From Amycolatopsis albispora (GTDB lineage: Bacteria > Actinomycetota > Actinomycetes > Mycobacteriales > Pseudonocardiaceae): a stretch of DNA of 64,000 bases. Shown here piece after piece: positions 1-8,247 of this stretch. The DNA lies in NCBI RefSeq assembly GCF_003312875.1, contig NZ_CP015163.1, positions 6,510,001 through 6,574,000 on the forward strand. Reading direction: 5' to 3'. A model generated the notes under the pieces. The model saw only the letters and a program-made list of their open reading frames with translations. It searched no databases and was not told the origin of the DNA. How positions within the stretch are numbered: position 1 is the stretch's first letter; the number at the start of each line of letters is the position of its first letter. The translations under genes and the position numbers were made by a program.

Positions 1-179
1 CATGCACCGGCGAACCCGTGCCGGAGATCGCCCTGCGGGGTGATGTGGACAGTTTTGTGCATGTCCTGTGCATGGTTCCCGGTCAGCCTGTGTTTTTCCT
101 GTGGAGAAAGGGAAAAAGAGCAGGTGGGACCCCTGGGGACAGTTTTTCCCTTGTGGGGCAAAGAGGATTCGCGACGCGT

Positions 180-225
180 CGCGTACGCGTGCTTCGCGAC
201 GTACGCGGCGAAGCACGCGTACGCG
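180..225. repeat. Perfect 18-bp inverted repeat
   Basis: The left arm at 180-197 and right arm at 208-225 are exact reverse complements, separated by a 10-nt loop (198-207) that itself contains CGTACGCG. More CGTACG/GCTTCGC words follow to about 295. There is no T-tract, so it does not look like an ordinary terminator. It could be a cruciform or protein-binding element next to the origin. Confidence 0.75.
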
Positions 226-317
226 GACCCTCGCCGCTTTCCTTGCTATGCAAGCGCTTCGCGCGCGTACGCGGCTCGTACGTCGCTTCGCGGTGGTAAC
301 CAGTAAAAGCGGTTCAC

Positions 318-338
318 GTAACTTACTATAGTAGTTAC
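318..338 (+). promoter_or_regulatory. -10 box inside a near-palindrome; leaderless start
   Basis: TATAGT at 327-332 is a good actinobacterial -10 and ends six bases before the ATG at 339. No Shine-Dalgarno is present, so the mRNA is probably leaderless. The -10 is embedded in the near-palindrome GTAACT-T-ACTATAGT-AGTTAC (318-338, one unpaired base), a plausible operator, perhaps for autoregulation by the DNA-binding product. Confidence 0.5.
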
Positions 339-944
339 ATGGATCTCGGCACGCGACTGATCGCCGGACCGGACGGGCAGGCGTTCCCGTTCGACCCGGG
401 TGCGTTCTTCCTCGAGCTGCTCCTCACCGGCGGGCCGGACGGCGACCAGCGGTGGGAGCTGTTGCGCGGCCCCTCGGACCTCGCCGCCTGGCTGGTCGAC
501 TCGCGGCTCGCGCTCACCGCGCCGATCGACGCCGACGACGTCCGCATCCGGCCCGCGGAACTGCGCGCGATAAAACAGTTCCGCGACACGCTCTGGACGG
601 TCGCCCACGTGGTGGCGGCCGCCGAAGAACCGAATGAGGACGAACTCGAATTCATCAATGCGGCGGCCGAGTCGTCGATGCGCCCGCGGATCGCGCTCGA
701 CACCGGCGTGTGCGAGTGGGCTACGCCGATCACCGGCAGCCAGGTGCTCGGCACCGCGGCCCGCGAGGCGATCGACGTGATCGGCGGTGACCGGATCGAC
801 CGGCTCCGTGAATGCGAGGCCGAGGACTGCGCGCTGGTTTTCCTGGACACCTCACGGCCGGGCAACCGGCGGTGGTGCTCGATGCAGCGCTGCGGCAACC
901 GGCACAAGGTGAAGGCCTACCGCGCGCGGCACGCCAAAGACTGA
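339..944 (+). CDS. CGNR zinc-finger putative regulator
   Basis: A 201-residue protein of the CGNR zinc-finger/ABATE type. The C-terminus has four cysteines ending in the diagnostic CGNR word (C-x4-C near residue 166, then WCSMQRCGNRHKVKAYRAR), a likely DNA-binding treble clef. The N-terminal ~150 residues match the stress-response ABATE region in length and character. It runs toward dnaA, and between the stop codons lies only an 8-bp tandem repeat. A regulator gene between the presumed oriC and dnaA is not part of the conserved layout and suggests a lineage-specific insertion. Its target is unknown. Confidence 0.85.
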   Translation: MDLGTRLIAGPDGQAFPFDPGAFFLELLLTGGPDGDQRWELLRGPSDLAAWLVDSRLALTAPIDADDVRIRPAELRAIKQFRDTLWTVAHVVAAAEEPNEDELEFINAAAESSMRPRIALDTGVCEWATPITGSQVLGTAAREAIDVIGGDRIDRLRECEAEDCALVFLDTSRPGNRRWCSMQRCGNRHKVKAYRARHAKD

Positions 945-988
945 AGTACTGAGTTACTGAAGTACTGAACTACTGAACTACTGAACTA
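941..988. repeat. Six tandem 8-bp repeats between convergent genes
   Basis: The units are CTGAAGTA, CTGAGTTA, CTGAAGTA and then CTGAACTA three times. The array starts in the last codon of the CGNR gene and ends in the dnaA stop codon (TAG, complement of 986-988). Because the period is 8, it places TGA and TAG stops in every frame on both strands. Confidence 0.9.
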
Positions 989-2656
989 CTGGCGGGCGCG
1001 CTGCTTGATGCGGGAGGTCAGCTCCTGCACCTGGTCGTAGATCCGGCGCCGCTCGGCCATCTCCTTGCGGATCTTCTTCGCCGCGTGCATCACTGTGGTG
1101 TGGTCGCGGCCGCCGAAGGTCTGCCCGATCCGCGGCAGCGACATGTCGGTCAGCTCGCGGCACAGGTACATGGCGATCTGGCGCGCGGTGGCGAGCGCCT
1201 TCGTTTTGCCGGGCCCGCACAGGTCGTCCATCGACACGTCGAAGAACTCGGCGGTGACGCCCATGATGGTCGGCGCGCTGATCTCCGGCGCCTGCGAATC
1301 GGGGATCAGGTCGCGCAGCACGATCTCGGCGAGGCCGACGTCGACCGGCTGCTGGTTCAGCGAGGCGAACGCGGTGACGCGGATGAGCGCGCCTTCGAGC
1401 TCGCGGATGTTCGCCTCGACCCTGGCCGCGATGAACTCCAGCACCTCACCGGGCACCGCGAGCCTGTCCTGCGCGGCCTTCTTGCGCAGGATGGCGATGC
1501 GGGTCTCCAGCTCGGGCGGCTGGATGTCGGTGATCAGGCCCCACTCGAACCGCGTGCGCAGCCGGTCCTCCAGGGTTTCCAGCCGCTTCGGCGGGCGGTC
1601 GGAGGAGACCACGATCTGCTTGTTCGCGTTGTGCAGGGTGTTGAAGGTGTGGAAGAACTCCTCCTGCGTGCCTTCCTTGCCCTCCAGGAACTGGATGTCG
1701 TCGACGAGCAGGATGTCGATGTCGCGGTAGCGCCGCTGGAAGGCGACCTTCCGGTCGTCGCGCAGGGAGTTGATGAAGTCGTTGGTGAACTCTTCGGTGG
1801 AGACGTACCGCACGCGCATGCCGGGGAACAGCCGCTGGGCGTAGTGCCCGACGGCGTGCAGCAGGTGCGTTTTGCCGAGCCCGGACTCACCCCAGATGAA
1901 CAGCGGGTTGTACGCGCGGGACGGCGCTTCGGCGACGGCGACCGACGCCGCGTGCGCGAACCGGTTGGACGCGCCGATGACGAAGGTGTCGAAGGTGTAC
2001 TTCTCGTTGAGCCTGGTCTTCGAGGTCTGCGGCTGCGCGGGTGCGGTGTAGGGCTGGCCGGCGACCGGCTGCCCGGAGAAGGTCGGCCAGATCTCGTGCA
2101 CGGCGGCCAGCGCCTCCCCCTCTTCGTCCACCTCTTCTTCCCCGTCGTCGATCGGCTCGGCCGCCTCGTGTGACCGCGCCAGCTCGGCGGGGTCCGGTCG
2201 CGGGCTGCGCGTGGGGGGCATGCCCGGCGGCATGGCCGTGCCCTCGAGGGGCGGCGCGGGCGGTCCCGGCATCGGCCGCGGCGGGTGGGGACGGGGGTTC
2301 GGCGGTCGCGCAGCGGAACCGTTTTCCACCCGTCCGGGTGGGGGTGAATACCGGCTGGGTGGGGGCGGCGCGGACGGCCCGCCCATGGCGCCGTCGGCGG
2401 TGTCGACCTTGACCGCGAGCGAAACCTCCCGGCCGAGGCGGCGCGAGAGCGCGTCGGTGATCGGCTCGCGCAGGGCCCGTTCGATGGCTTCCTTGGCGAA
2501 GTCGCTCGGCGCGGCGAGGAGCGCGGTGCCGTCGAGCAGGCCGATCGGCCTGGTCACGCGCATCCAGGCGCGTTGCTGGGGGGAAAGCGTGCTGTCGGAC
2601 AGTTCGCGGACGACCTGCTCCCAGACCACACCCAGGTTCAACTGGTGGTCGGACAC
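986..2656 (-). CDS. dnaA: Chromosomal replication initiator DnaA
   Basis: DnaA binds oriC boxes, melts the origin and loads the helicase. From the GTG at 2656 the protein is 556 residues. The N-terminal domain I begins [17 protein letters not shown] long Pro/Arg/Glu-rich domain II follows, typical of actinobacteria, then the AAA+ domain with Walker [12 protein letters not shown] and Walker B LLVDDIQF, and the domain IV signature [13 protein letters not shown] prefer this GTG over the one 14 codons upstream because the family N-terminus starts here and a GGGAGGGGAG-type ribosome site precedes it. DnaA boxes at 2742-2762 suggest autoregulation. The gene points toward the presumed oriC and dnaN. 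Confidence 0.98.
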   Translation of the reverse strand: MSDHQLNLGVVWEQVVRELSDSTLSPQQRAWMRVTRPIGLLDGTALLAAPSDFAKEAIERALREPITDALSRRLGREVSLAVKVDTADGAMGGPSAPPPPSRYSPPPGRVENGSAARPPNPRPHPPRPMPGPPAPPLEGTAMPPGMPPTRSPRPDPAELARSHEAAEPIDDGEEEVDEEGEALAAVHEIWPTFSGQPVAGQPYTAPAQPQTSKTRLNEKYTFDTFVIGASNRFAHAASVAVAEAPSRAYNPLFIWGESGLGKTHLLHAVGHYAQRLFPGMRVRYVSTEEFTNDFINSLRDDRKVAFQRRYRDIDILLVDDIQFLEGKEGTQEEFFHTFNTLHNANKQIVVSSDRPPKRLETLEDRLRTRFEWGLITDIQPPELETRIAILRKKAAQDRLAVPGEVLEFIAARVEANIRELEGALIRVTAFASLNQQPVDVGLAEIVLRDLIPDSQAPEISAPTIMGVTAEFFDVSMDDLCGPGKTKALATARQIAMYLCRELTDMSLPRIGQTFGGRDHTTVMHAAKKIRKEMAERRRIYDQVQELTSRIKQRARQ

Positions 2657-3185
2657 CTGCTCTGCTCCCCTCCCCTCGTCCACCCGCGGTTCACCCACAC
2701 GGAGCGCTCTACCCTATCCCCAAGCCGAACCCGCGCAGCAGGTATCCACAAAGTTGTCCACAACTGTGCACTAATGTACGGCGACGCCCAGCCGCCCCAC
2801 CCGGCGGCCCGCACGGCGAGCGCCTGCACTGGTGGGGCAAGAGAAGAGGCACGCTAACAAGCCCGCCCCGTTGCCACAAGATGTCGCCTCGGGCAAGCTT
2901 TTCACGGTGTACGGCGTGTCGCCATTCGGCTCTCCGGCGTCGCGTGCCCGGACCGGCGCCGGTGGTCGCGGTGTGTTATCCAGGGGCCGGTTTCGGTGTC
3001 ACCGGGCCGGGTGCGTACCCTCGTAAGGTCTCCCGCAGGCAGCGGGTGCGTTTCGCGTGCCCGTGTTCTTCCCGCCACCGAGGTGGGGTCGCGGCCCGGC
3101 TGGAGACGAGCAAACACGTACGCGCTCGCCCGGTTTCACGTCTGCCCGCAGGCGTCGGCGAGTCAGAGAGCAGGAGAAGTCGACC
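2657..3185. other. dnaA-rpmH divergent intergenic region
   Basis: This 529-bp non-coding stretch separates the divergent dnaA and rpmH genes, as in nearly all actinobacteria, and must hold both promoters. Beyond the DnaA boxes at 2742-2762 there is a degenerate box TTATCCAGG near 2975. I cannot place the promoters with confidence. No protein is supported. Confidence 0.6.
2742..2771. promoter_or_regulatory. DnaA boxes upstream of dnaA
   Basis: Two boxes stand close together: GTATCCACA (2742-2750) and TTGTCCACA (2754-2762). The second sits in the palindrome GTTGTCCACAAC, and TGTGCAC follows. They lie about 90 bp upstream of the dnaA start, where DnaA autoregulation is known in other bacteria. 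Confidence 0.75.
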
Positions 3186-3329
3186 GTGGCAAAGGGTAAG
3201 CGCACCTTCCAGCCGAACAACCGCCGACGCGCGCGGACCCACGGGTTCCGGCTGCGCATGCGGACCCGTGCCGGCCGGGCCATCTTGGCGGCCCGTCGTC
3301 GCAAGGGCCGCCAAGAGCTGTCCGCCTGA
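3186..3329 (+). CDS. rpmH: 50S ribosomal protein L34
   Basis: The 47-residue L34 starts [20 protein letters not shown] and is full length and highly basic, as expected. It starts at GTG 3186 behind an AGGAGA ribosome site near 3171-3176. It is the first gene of the rpmH-rnpA-yidD-yidC-jag run, 17 bp before rnpA. Confidence 0.98.
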   Translation: MAKGKRTFQPNNRRRARTHGFRLRMRTRAGRAILAARRRKGRQELSA

Positions 3330-3346
3330 TCCCGGCGGGGCCCGCC

Positions 3347-3751
3347 ATGTTGCCGGCCACCGCTCGACTGCGGCGGAGCGAGGACTTCCGTTCGGTCATG
3401 CGCGGTGGTGTCCGGGCCGGACGCAAACGCCTCGTGGTCCACGCGATCCCGGGCGACGCGCCTGATGCCACGGGCAGCAGGGCGGGCTTCGTCGTGAGTA
3501 AGGCCGTCGGGAACTCGGTGGTTCGCCACCGGGTGGCCCGGCGGTTGCGTCACCTCGTATCCGCGCGGCTTGGAACGCTTCCGGGCGGTAGCTCGTTGGT
3601 CGTTCGGGCCCTGCCTGCCGCTGCCACCGCCACCAGTGCGGAACTCGGTTCGGATCTCGACTCGGCGTTGCGCCGGCTCGACCTCCTGCCCGGTTCCCCG
3701 GGCGGGACACGCAAGGATCCACCTTCGCGCGAAGACGGGCCATCGGTGTGA
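3347..3751 (+). CDS. rnpA: Ribonuclease P protein component
   Basis: The 134-residue RnpA binds the RNase P RNA and helps mature tRNA 5' ends. The basic RNR motif is present as [15 protein letters not shown] (about residues 56-70), after an N-terminal [11 protein letters not shown] segment typical of the family. The C-terminus is somewhat extended. Its TGA stop overlaps the GTG start of yidD by four bases, indicating translational coupling. Confidence 0.96.
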   Translation: MLPATARLRRSEDFRSVMRGGVRAGRKRLVVHAIPGDAPDATGSRAGFVVSKAVGNSVVRHRVARRLRHLVSARLGTLPGGSSLVVRALPAAATATSAELGSDLDSALRRLDLLPGSPGGTRKDPPSREDGPSV

Positions 3752-4062
3752 GCGAAACACGAACGGATGAGGCCGGCCAGGCCCCGGTGCCACGGCCCGG
3801 GCCGGTCGCGTGGGTTCTACTGCTCCCGGTGCGCTTCTACCGCAAGGCGATCTCCCCCTTCCTGCCGCCCAGCTGCCGGTTCTACCCCAGCTGCAGTGCC
3901 TACGCGCAGGAAGCACTGACCCGGCACGGCGCTGCTCGCGGGAGCTATCTCGCGGTGCGCCGGCTGCTGCGCTGCGGGCCGTGGACCCCTCCCGGCCGGG
4001 ACCCGGTACCCGAGGTCTTCACCTGGCGCCATCACCGACCTGGTACATCTACCGAGGAGTAG
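3748..4062 (+). CDS. yidD: Membrane protein insertion efficiency factor YidD
   Basis: A 104-residue member of the YidD family. The signature [20 protein letters not shown] followed by SAYAQEAL and [12 protein letters not shown] is intact, with the conserved Cys residues. It is thought to aid YidC-dependent membrane insertion. It overlaps rnpA and ends 4 bp before yidC. Confidence 0.96.
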   Translation: MSETRTDEAGQAPVPRPGPVAWVLLLPVRFYRKAISPFLPPSCRFYPSCSAYAQEALTRHGAARGSYLAVRRLLRCGPWTPPGRDPVPEVFTWRHHRPGTSTEE

Positions 4063-4066
4063 TTCA

Positions 4067-5230
4067 GTGCTCGACTTCATCTACTACCCCGTGTCCTTCA
4101 TCCTGTGGTGTTGGCACAAGGTATTCGGGCTGGTGTTCGGCGAGGCCAGCGCCGTGGCCTGGGTCCTGGCGATCATCTTCCTGACCTTCACCGTGCGCGG
4201 CATCATGTTCAAGCCGTTCGTGAACCAGGTCCGGTCGATGAAGAAGATGCAGGACTTCGCGCCGGAGATCAAGAAGGTCCAGAAGAAGTACGCGAACGAC
4301 AAGCAGCGCCAGGCGCTGGAGATGCAGAAGCTCCAGAAGGAGCACGGCGTCAACCCGCTCGGCAGCTGCCTGCCGATGCTGCTGCAGATCCCGGTGTTCA
4401 TCGGGCTGAACCACGTGCTGCGGATGTTCACGGTCAACCCGAACGGCGGGGAGAAGACCGAGAACTACTTCTTCGACAAGGGCGGCGTCGAGTCCTACGT
4501 CAACGCGAAGCTGTTCGGCGTCAACCTCGGCGACGCGATCCACAACACGCAGATCCTCGCGGGTGAGGCCGCGGCGAGCGGCTGGCACTGGTATGTGGCG
4601 CCGGTGGCGATCCCGCTGATGATCGTCGCGTCGATCGCGACGCACCTGACCGCGCGGCACTCGGTCGCCCGCCAGAACCCGGCGTCGGCGACCCAGCAGA
4701 CCGCGATGATGAACAAGCTGACGCTGTACGTCTTCCCGCTCGGTGTGCTCGTCTTCGGCGCGCTCTTCCCGATCGGCCTGCTCATCTACTGGCTGGCGAA
4801 CAACGGCTGGACCCTGATGCAGCAGCGCCTGGTCTACACCAAGATCGACAAGGAAGAGGAGAAGAAGAAGGCCGAGGCGATCGAGAAGCGCAGCACCATG
4901 GCGCCGAAGGTCGGCCAGAAGCCGCGCGTGGGGCAGAAGCCGGTGCAGCAGAAGAAGACCCCGGCGGGTCAGTCCGGCGAGAACAAGGGCCAGGGGCAGC
5001 AGGGCAAGAAGAAGGCGGGCTCGCCGCACGGCTTCGCCCAGGGCAGCGGCAGCACCGCCGCGAAGAAGTCCTCCGGCGCCGCCAAGAAGCCGGCGCCCAA
5101 GGCGGACTCCCCGGCGTCTTCGAACTCGAACTCGAACTCGAATTCGAACTCGACCTCGTCCGAGAACGGCACGGGCGTGCCCGGCCTGATCAGCGACTCA
5201 ACGAAGAAGTCTGGCCGGAAGCGCCGCTGA
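4067..5230 (+). CDS. yidC: Membrane protein insertase YidC/Oxa1
   Basis: A 387-residue Oxa1-type insertase. It starts at GTG 4067 behind GAGGAG. It shows the actinobacterial core: an N-terminal hydrophobic segment, a charged cytoplasmic hairpin rich in Lys/Gln (residues ~60-95), the motif LGSCLPMLLQIPVFIGL and three later membrane helices ending FPIGLLIYWLANNGW. The last ~120 residues are a soluble Lys/Ser/Asn-rich tail, including a run of Ser-Asn pairs encoded by a 6-bp DNA repeat (about 5119-5157). The tail probably contacts ribosomes or is disordered. Confidence 0.96.
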   Translation: MLDFIYYPVSFILWCWHKVFGLVFGEASAVAWVLAIIFLTFTVRGIMFKPFVNQVRSMKKMQDFAPEIKKVQKKYANDKQRQALEMQKLQKEHGVNPLGSCLPMLLQIPVFIGLNHVLRMFTVNPNGGEKTENYFFDKGGVESYVNAKLFGVNLGDAIHNTQILAGEAAASGWHWYVAPVAIPLMIVASIATHLTARHSVARQNPASATQQTAMMNKLTLYVFPLGVLVFGALFPIGLLIYWLANNGWTLMQQRLVYTKIDKEEEKKKAEAIEKRSTMAPKVGQKPRVGQKPVQQKKTPAGQSGENKGQGQQGKKKAGSPHGFAQGSGSTAAKKSSGAAKKPAPKADSPASSNSNSNSNSNSTSSENGTGVPGLISDSTKKSGRKRR

Positions 5231-5256
5231 GCGCGGGCTGGAGAGGAGACAAGGGC

Positions 5257-5805
5257 ATGGCGGAAACGGCCGAAGCGGTCGAGCAGGAGACCGAGGTCGC
5301 CGAGGCGACCGAGACCGCGGCTCCGGCGAAGAACGGGGTGGACGACGACCTCCTGGTGAAGGAGGGCGACATCGCGGGCGACTACCTGGAGCGCCTGCTG
5401 GACCTGCTGGACTACGACGGCGACATCGATCTGGATGTCGAAGCCGGCCGGGCGATCGTGAGCATCGACGGCGGTGAGGACCTGGAGAAGCTGGTCGGCT
5501 CGCGGGGCAACGTGCTCGAGGCCCTCCAGGAGCTGACGCGGCTGGCGGTGCAGCAGGAGACGGGTTCGCGGAGCCGGCTGATGCTGGACATCGCGGGTTG
5601 GCGGGCGGACCGCCGGGAGGAACTGCGAGAACTGGGGCGGTCCACCGCGGAGACCGTGCTGTCCACCGGCGAGAAGGTTCGGCTGCAGCCGATGAGCCCG
5701 TTCGAACGGAAGGTCGTGCACGATGCGGTCGCCGCCATCGACGGCGTGCGGAGCGAAAGCGAAGGCGAGGACCCGAAGCGCCGCGTGGTGGTCTTCCCGT
5801 CCTGA
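5257..5805 (+). CDS. jag: Jag/KhpB RNA-binding protein
   Basis: 182 residues. After an acidic N-terminus come a KH-like domain (about 55-120, with GRAIVSIDGGEDLEKLVGSR) and an R3H domain (RLMLDIAGWRADRREELREL, and near the C-terminus RKVVHDAVAAIDGVRSESEG). Jag/KhpB proteins bind RNA and are linked to cell-wall and division control. It follows yidC by 26 bp, has a strong GGAGAGGAG ribosome site, and is followed by a terminator. Confidence 0.93.
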   Translation: MAETAEAVEQETEVAEATETAAPAKNGVDDDLLVKEGDIAGDYLERLLDLLDYDGDIDLDVEAGRAIVSIDGGEDLEKLVGSRGNVLEALQELTRLAVQQETGSRSRLMLDIAGWRADRREELRELGRSTAETVLSTGEKVRLQPMSPFERKVVHDAVAAIDGVRSESEGEDPKRRVVVFPS

Positions 5806-5820
5806 GCTGATTTTTCGTGA

Positions 5821-5855
5821 GCGGCCCGCCGGCTTCGATGCCGGCGGGCCGCTTT
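5821..5855 (+). terminator. Terminator after jag
   Basis: A perfect 13-bp stem (5821-5833 with 5840-5852) encloses the loop TTCGAT and is followed by TTT. It lies 16 bp past the jag stop and 5 bp before a parS site. Confidence 0.85.
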
Positions 5856-5857
5856 GC

Positions 5858-5871
5858 GTTTCACGTGAAAC
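5858..5871. promoter_or_regulatory. parS site 1
   Basis: GTTTCACGTGAAAC, a perfect 14-bp palindrome identical to the core of the conserved bacterial parS. It is bound by ParB, encoded 3.3 kb away, and marks the chromosome for segregation. Confidence 0.95.
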
Positions 5872-7370
5872 CGGGACTCGCCCATCCGCCGCGCCGCGGT
5901 CTGCGGGCACCTCGGTTCACCCGACGCCCCGGCACCCGCCGCCACAGCCTCGCCGCGCCACTGCCTCGTCGCGCCGCCCTCACCGCCGCTGGCAACCGCA
6001 CCGATCCATCCAGACGCGCCCCGCGCCTCACACCCCTCCCCAAAGCAACTCCCCTCTCCCGGGCACATCCTCTCTCCGGACGTCCCCTGAGGGCGCCCGT
6101 CGACCGCCACCACACCCCGCCCGCCCTGACGCCCTCCGCCCGGCCGCGCCACACCTCACCGGCCGCGCCACACCTCACCAGTCGGGCTACCTCACCAGCC
6201 GGGCCACCTCGCCAGGGGGCTCACCTCGCCGGCCGTGCCGCACTCCGCCCGGGCTGCGGCCCCCATCGGTAGCCGTGCCCCCGCCATCCCGGGTAGCAGA
6301 CAGCCCCGTCATTCCGACACCTCATACGACCGGCAGCCCATACCTGTCCACAACCCCCTCCCCCATCCACAGCATTCACCGCCCCAGCCCCCGAAGCCCG
6401 CGCACCGAATAGACTGGACTTGGGACGTCCCCCCTTGGGAGTGGCGGGGGTGACTCCAAGGCGGCGGGGGGCGCATGGCCGCAGCGGCGATGGTGGCTGA
6501 GGCGAGGGTCCGTGGGATGGGACTGGCCGAGGCCCACGGTTCGCTCCGACGACAAGCCCGATATGGAGCGCGAGTCGACGGACGTGCGCAACGGCTTGCG
6601 GTCGAGGACAGTGATTTCGGCTGCGCCCGGTGAGGTCGAAGTCGACGCGCCACGGGGCTGGGGACGCGTCCGAACTATGGAGGCGCGGAGGTTGGCGACG
6701 GCGGACCGTTGGCGGCGCGTTCCTTACTACTTCGGTGTGTGGCCGGGCTTCGATCTTGTGGGTAGGTGGCGGGTATGGCTGCCGGTGCTGGCCTGGGTGG
6801 CCTAGGGCGGATTGATCGCTCGTGGCGGGTGTGCTGCGGGTGGGACCGGATGAGTGGGCTGGGGCGAGTCGGCGGCCGGATGGGTGCACGGAAGGCGCGG
6901 CCCCTCGTATGGGACTCGGTCTGCTGCCGGTGGTTTGCCTGGCATGTCCGCGGGTGTTGAGGCCGGCGCGGAGGATGTGTGCGGGCGTCTCGGGCTGTTC
7001 GGGATGTGGCCATGCGGTGATGGTTGGGATGAGTGGTTGTGCCGGGCGCGGGCGGATTGGTTGCCGGTTGGACGTGGGGGCTTGCCGTCGTGTGTATTGC
7101 GGACCGCGGCGCCGGGTGGGTGCGCCGCCGTGTGGTGCTGGCTCGGGGTGAGCGCTCGGCGGTGTGGTGGTTCGGGAGTGAGTGCGCGCTGGCGTGACGA
7201 CTCAGGGCGCGTGTGGCGACTGTGCGGGTCGGCAGGCGAGGGTGGTGAGGCGTGGTGGGTGATGTGGCGGCCTGGGTCGGCGGGTGGGGAGCTGGTGGCG
7301 CGAGCGATTGTCAGGGCAGGCGGCGCGGGGTCGGTGGCGAGGTGGTGCGGCGGTGGGGGTGGCGCGGTGG
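5872..7370. other. Large non-coding block with strand-composition switch
   Basis: The region lies between parS 1 and parS 2. Frames that stay open have implausible composition (Pro/His/Ser- or Gly/Trp/Cys-rich) and no family match, so I call it non-coding. From about 5872 to 6430 the plus strand is strongly C-rich (35 C against 7 G in 6001-6060). After about 6430 it is strongly G-rich (33 G against 11 C in 7201-7260). An imperfect hairpin (about 6429-6475) sits at the switch. Degenerate CACCTCACC-type repeats occupy 6142-6240. Confidence 0.65.
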
Positions 7371-7384
7371 GTTTCACGTGAAAC
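7371..7384. promoter_or_regulatory. parS site 2
   Basis: GTTTCACGTGAAAC, identical to site 1, 113 bp upstream of rsmG. Confidence 0.95.
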
Positions 7385-7461
7385 TTGGGGTGGGATCGTG
7401 CACATCTGCGGGTGCGTCGCGCGGGTTTGGCGGGGGGATCGGGGACAATCGGAGGTACGTC

Positions 7462-7475
7462 GTTTCACGTGAAAC
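7462..7475. promoter_or_regulatory. parS site 3
   Basis: GTTTCACGTGAAAC, 91 bp after site 2 and just upstream of the rsmG ribosome site (AGAGGAG, 7485-7491). Confidence 0.95.
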
Positions 7476-7497
7476 GGCGACCGAAGAGGAGTTCTGA

Positions 7498-8184
7498 GTG
7501 GGTGTGGAAGACGGCCTCGGTGCACCGGCGGCGGCCAAGCAGGTCTTCGGGGAGCGGCTGCCGCTTGCCGAGCGGTTCACCGCGATGCTGGCCGAGCACG
7601 GGGTGGCGCGTGGGCTCATCGGTCCTCGCGAAGTCGACCGCCTGTGGGACCGCCACGTCTTGAACTCCGCGGTGATCGGCGAGAGGATCAACACCGCTGC
7701 CCGTGTCGCCGACGTCGGCTCCGGGGCTGGGCTTCCGGGGGTTCCGCTTGCGATCGCTCGACCGGACCTCGATATCGTGCTCATCGAGCCGATGGCGCGA
7801 CGCGTCGACTGGCTCACCGAAGTCGTGGACGAGCTGGACCTGTCGTCCGTCACCGTGTTGCGTGGCCGGGCGGAGGAGAAAGCCGTTCGGGCCATCGCGG
7901 CCGATCGTGATGTGGTGACCGCGCGAGCGGTCGCTCCCCTGGCGAAGCTGGCTGGCTGGTGCCTGCCCCTGGTGCGCACCGGCGGCACCTTGCTCGCGCT
8001 GAAGGGATCGAGCGCCGCGGAGGAGATAACGCGAGACCGGCTCGCGGTGACCAAGGCCGGTGGCGGTGAAGCGACGGTGGCGGAATGCGGTGGCGGTCTG
8101 CTCGAGGTGCCGACCACCGTGGTGCTGATCCCCCGCGTCTCGCCGGAACGGAAGGCGAAGACCAGAACGCAGCGCCGTCGTTGA
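7498..8184 (+). CDS. rsmG: 16S rRNA (guanine527-N7)-methyltransferase RsmG
   Basis: The 228-residue SAM-dependent enzyme methylates G527 of 16S rRNA; in other bacteria its loss gives low-level streptomycin resistance. The SAM-binding motif VADVGSGAGLPGVPLAI (about 68-84) and the RHVLNSAVI segment before it are typical of RsmG/GidB. It starts at GTG 7498 behind AGAGGAG. Its place between jag and parA is conserved across actinobacteria. Confidence 0.96.
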   Translation: MGVEDGLGAPAAAKQVFGERLPLAERFTAMLAEHGVARGLIGPREVDRLWDRHVLNSAVIGERINTAARVADVGSGAGLPGVPLAIARPDLDIVLIEPMARRVDWLTEVVDELDLSSVTVLRGRAEEKAVRAIAADRDVVTARAVAPLAKLAGWCLPLVRTGGTLLALKGSSAAEEITRDRLAVTKAGGGEATVAECGGGLLEVPTTVVLIPRVSPERKAKTRTQRRR

Positions 8185-8190
8185 GGAGAT

Positions 8191-8204
8191 GTTCCACGTG
8201 AAAC
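8191..8204. promoter_or_regulatory. parS site 4 (variant)
   Basis: GTTCCACGTGAAAC, one base off the perfect palindrome and allowed by the consensus. It lies between the rsmG stop and the parA start. Confidence 0.9.
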
Positions 8205-8247
8205 GAACCCAGAACAGCTCGCCCCTATCGAGGAGGTGCTTCGGCCG

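Larger units (their letters stand above)
1..338. other. Non-coding edge of oriC region
   Basis: No credible protein is encoded here. The stretch contains degenerate DnaA-box-like words: TGTGGACAG (44-52), TGTGGAGAA (100-108) and TGTGGGGCA (152-160), each one or two mismatches from TGTGGACAA. In actinobacteria oriC lies between dnaA and dnaN. dnaA ends at 986 on the minus strand, so dnaN and most of oriC should lie left of the window. Positions 171-300 are full of CGTACGCG-type words and a long perfect inverted repeat. That this is the oriC margin is inference from synteny and weak boxes. Confidence 0.5.

Noticed and set aside
311..321. GGTTCACGTAA as another parS site
   Set aside because: It matches only one half of the parS palindrome, and lies in the CGNR promoter.
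1..331. Three overlapping open frames at the left edge
   Set aside because: They are short, overlap one another and the inverted repeat, and show no motifs. The region fits a non-coding origin margin better.
5723..7381. Several open frames of 70-229 codons in the jag-rsmG gap
   Set aside because: Their products are Pro/His/Ser- or Gly/Trp/Cys-rich with no family resemblance, as expected from strongly skewed non-coding DNA.
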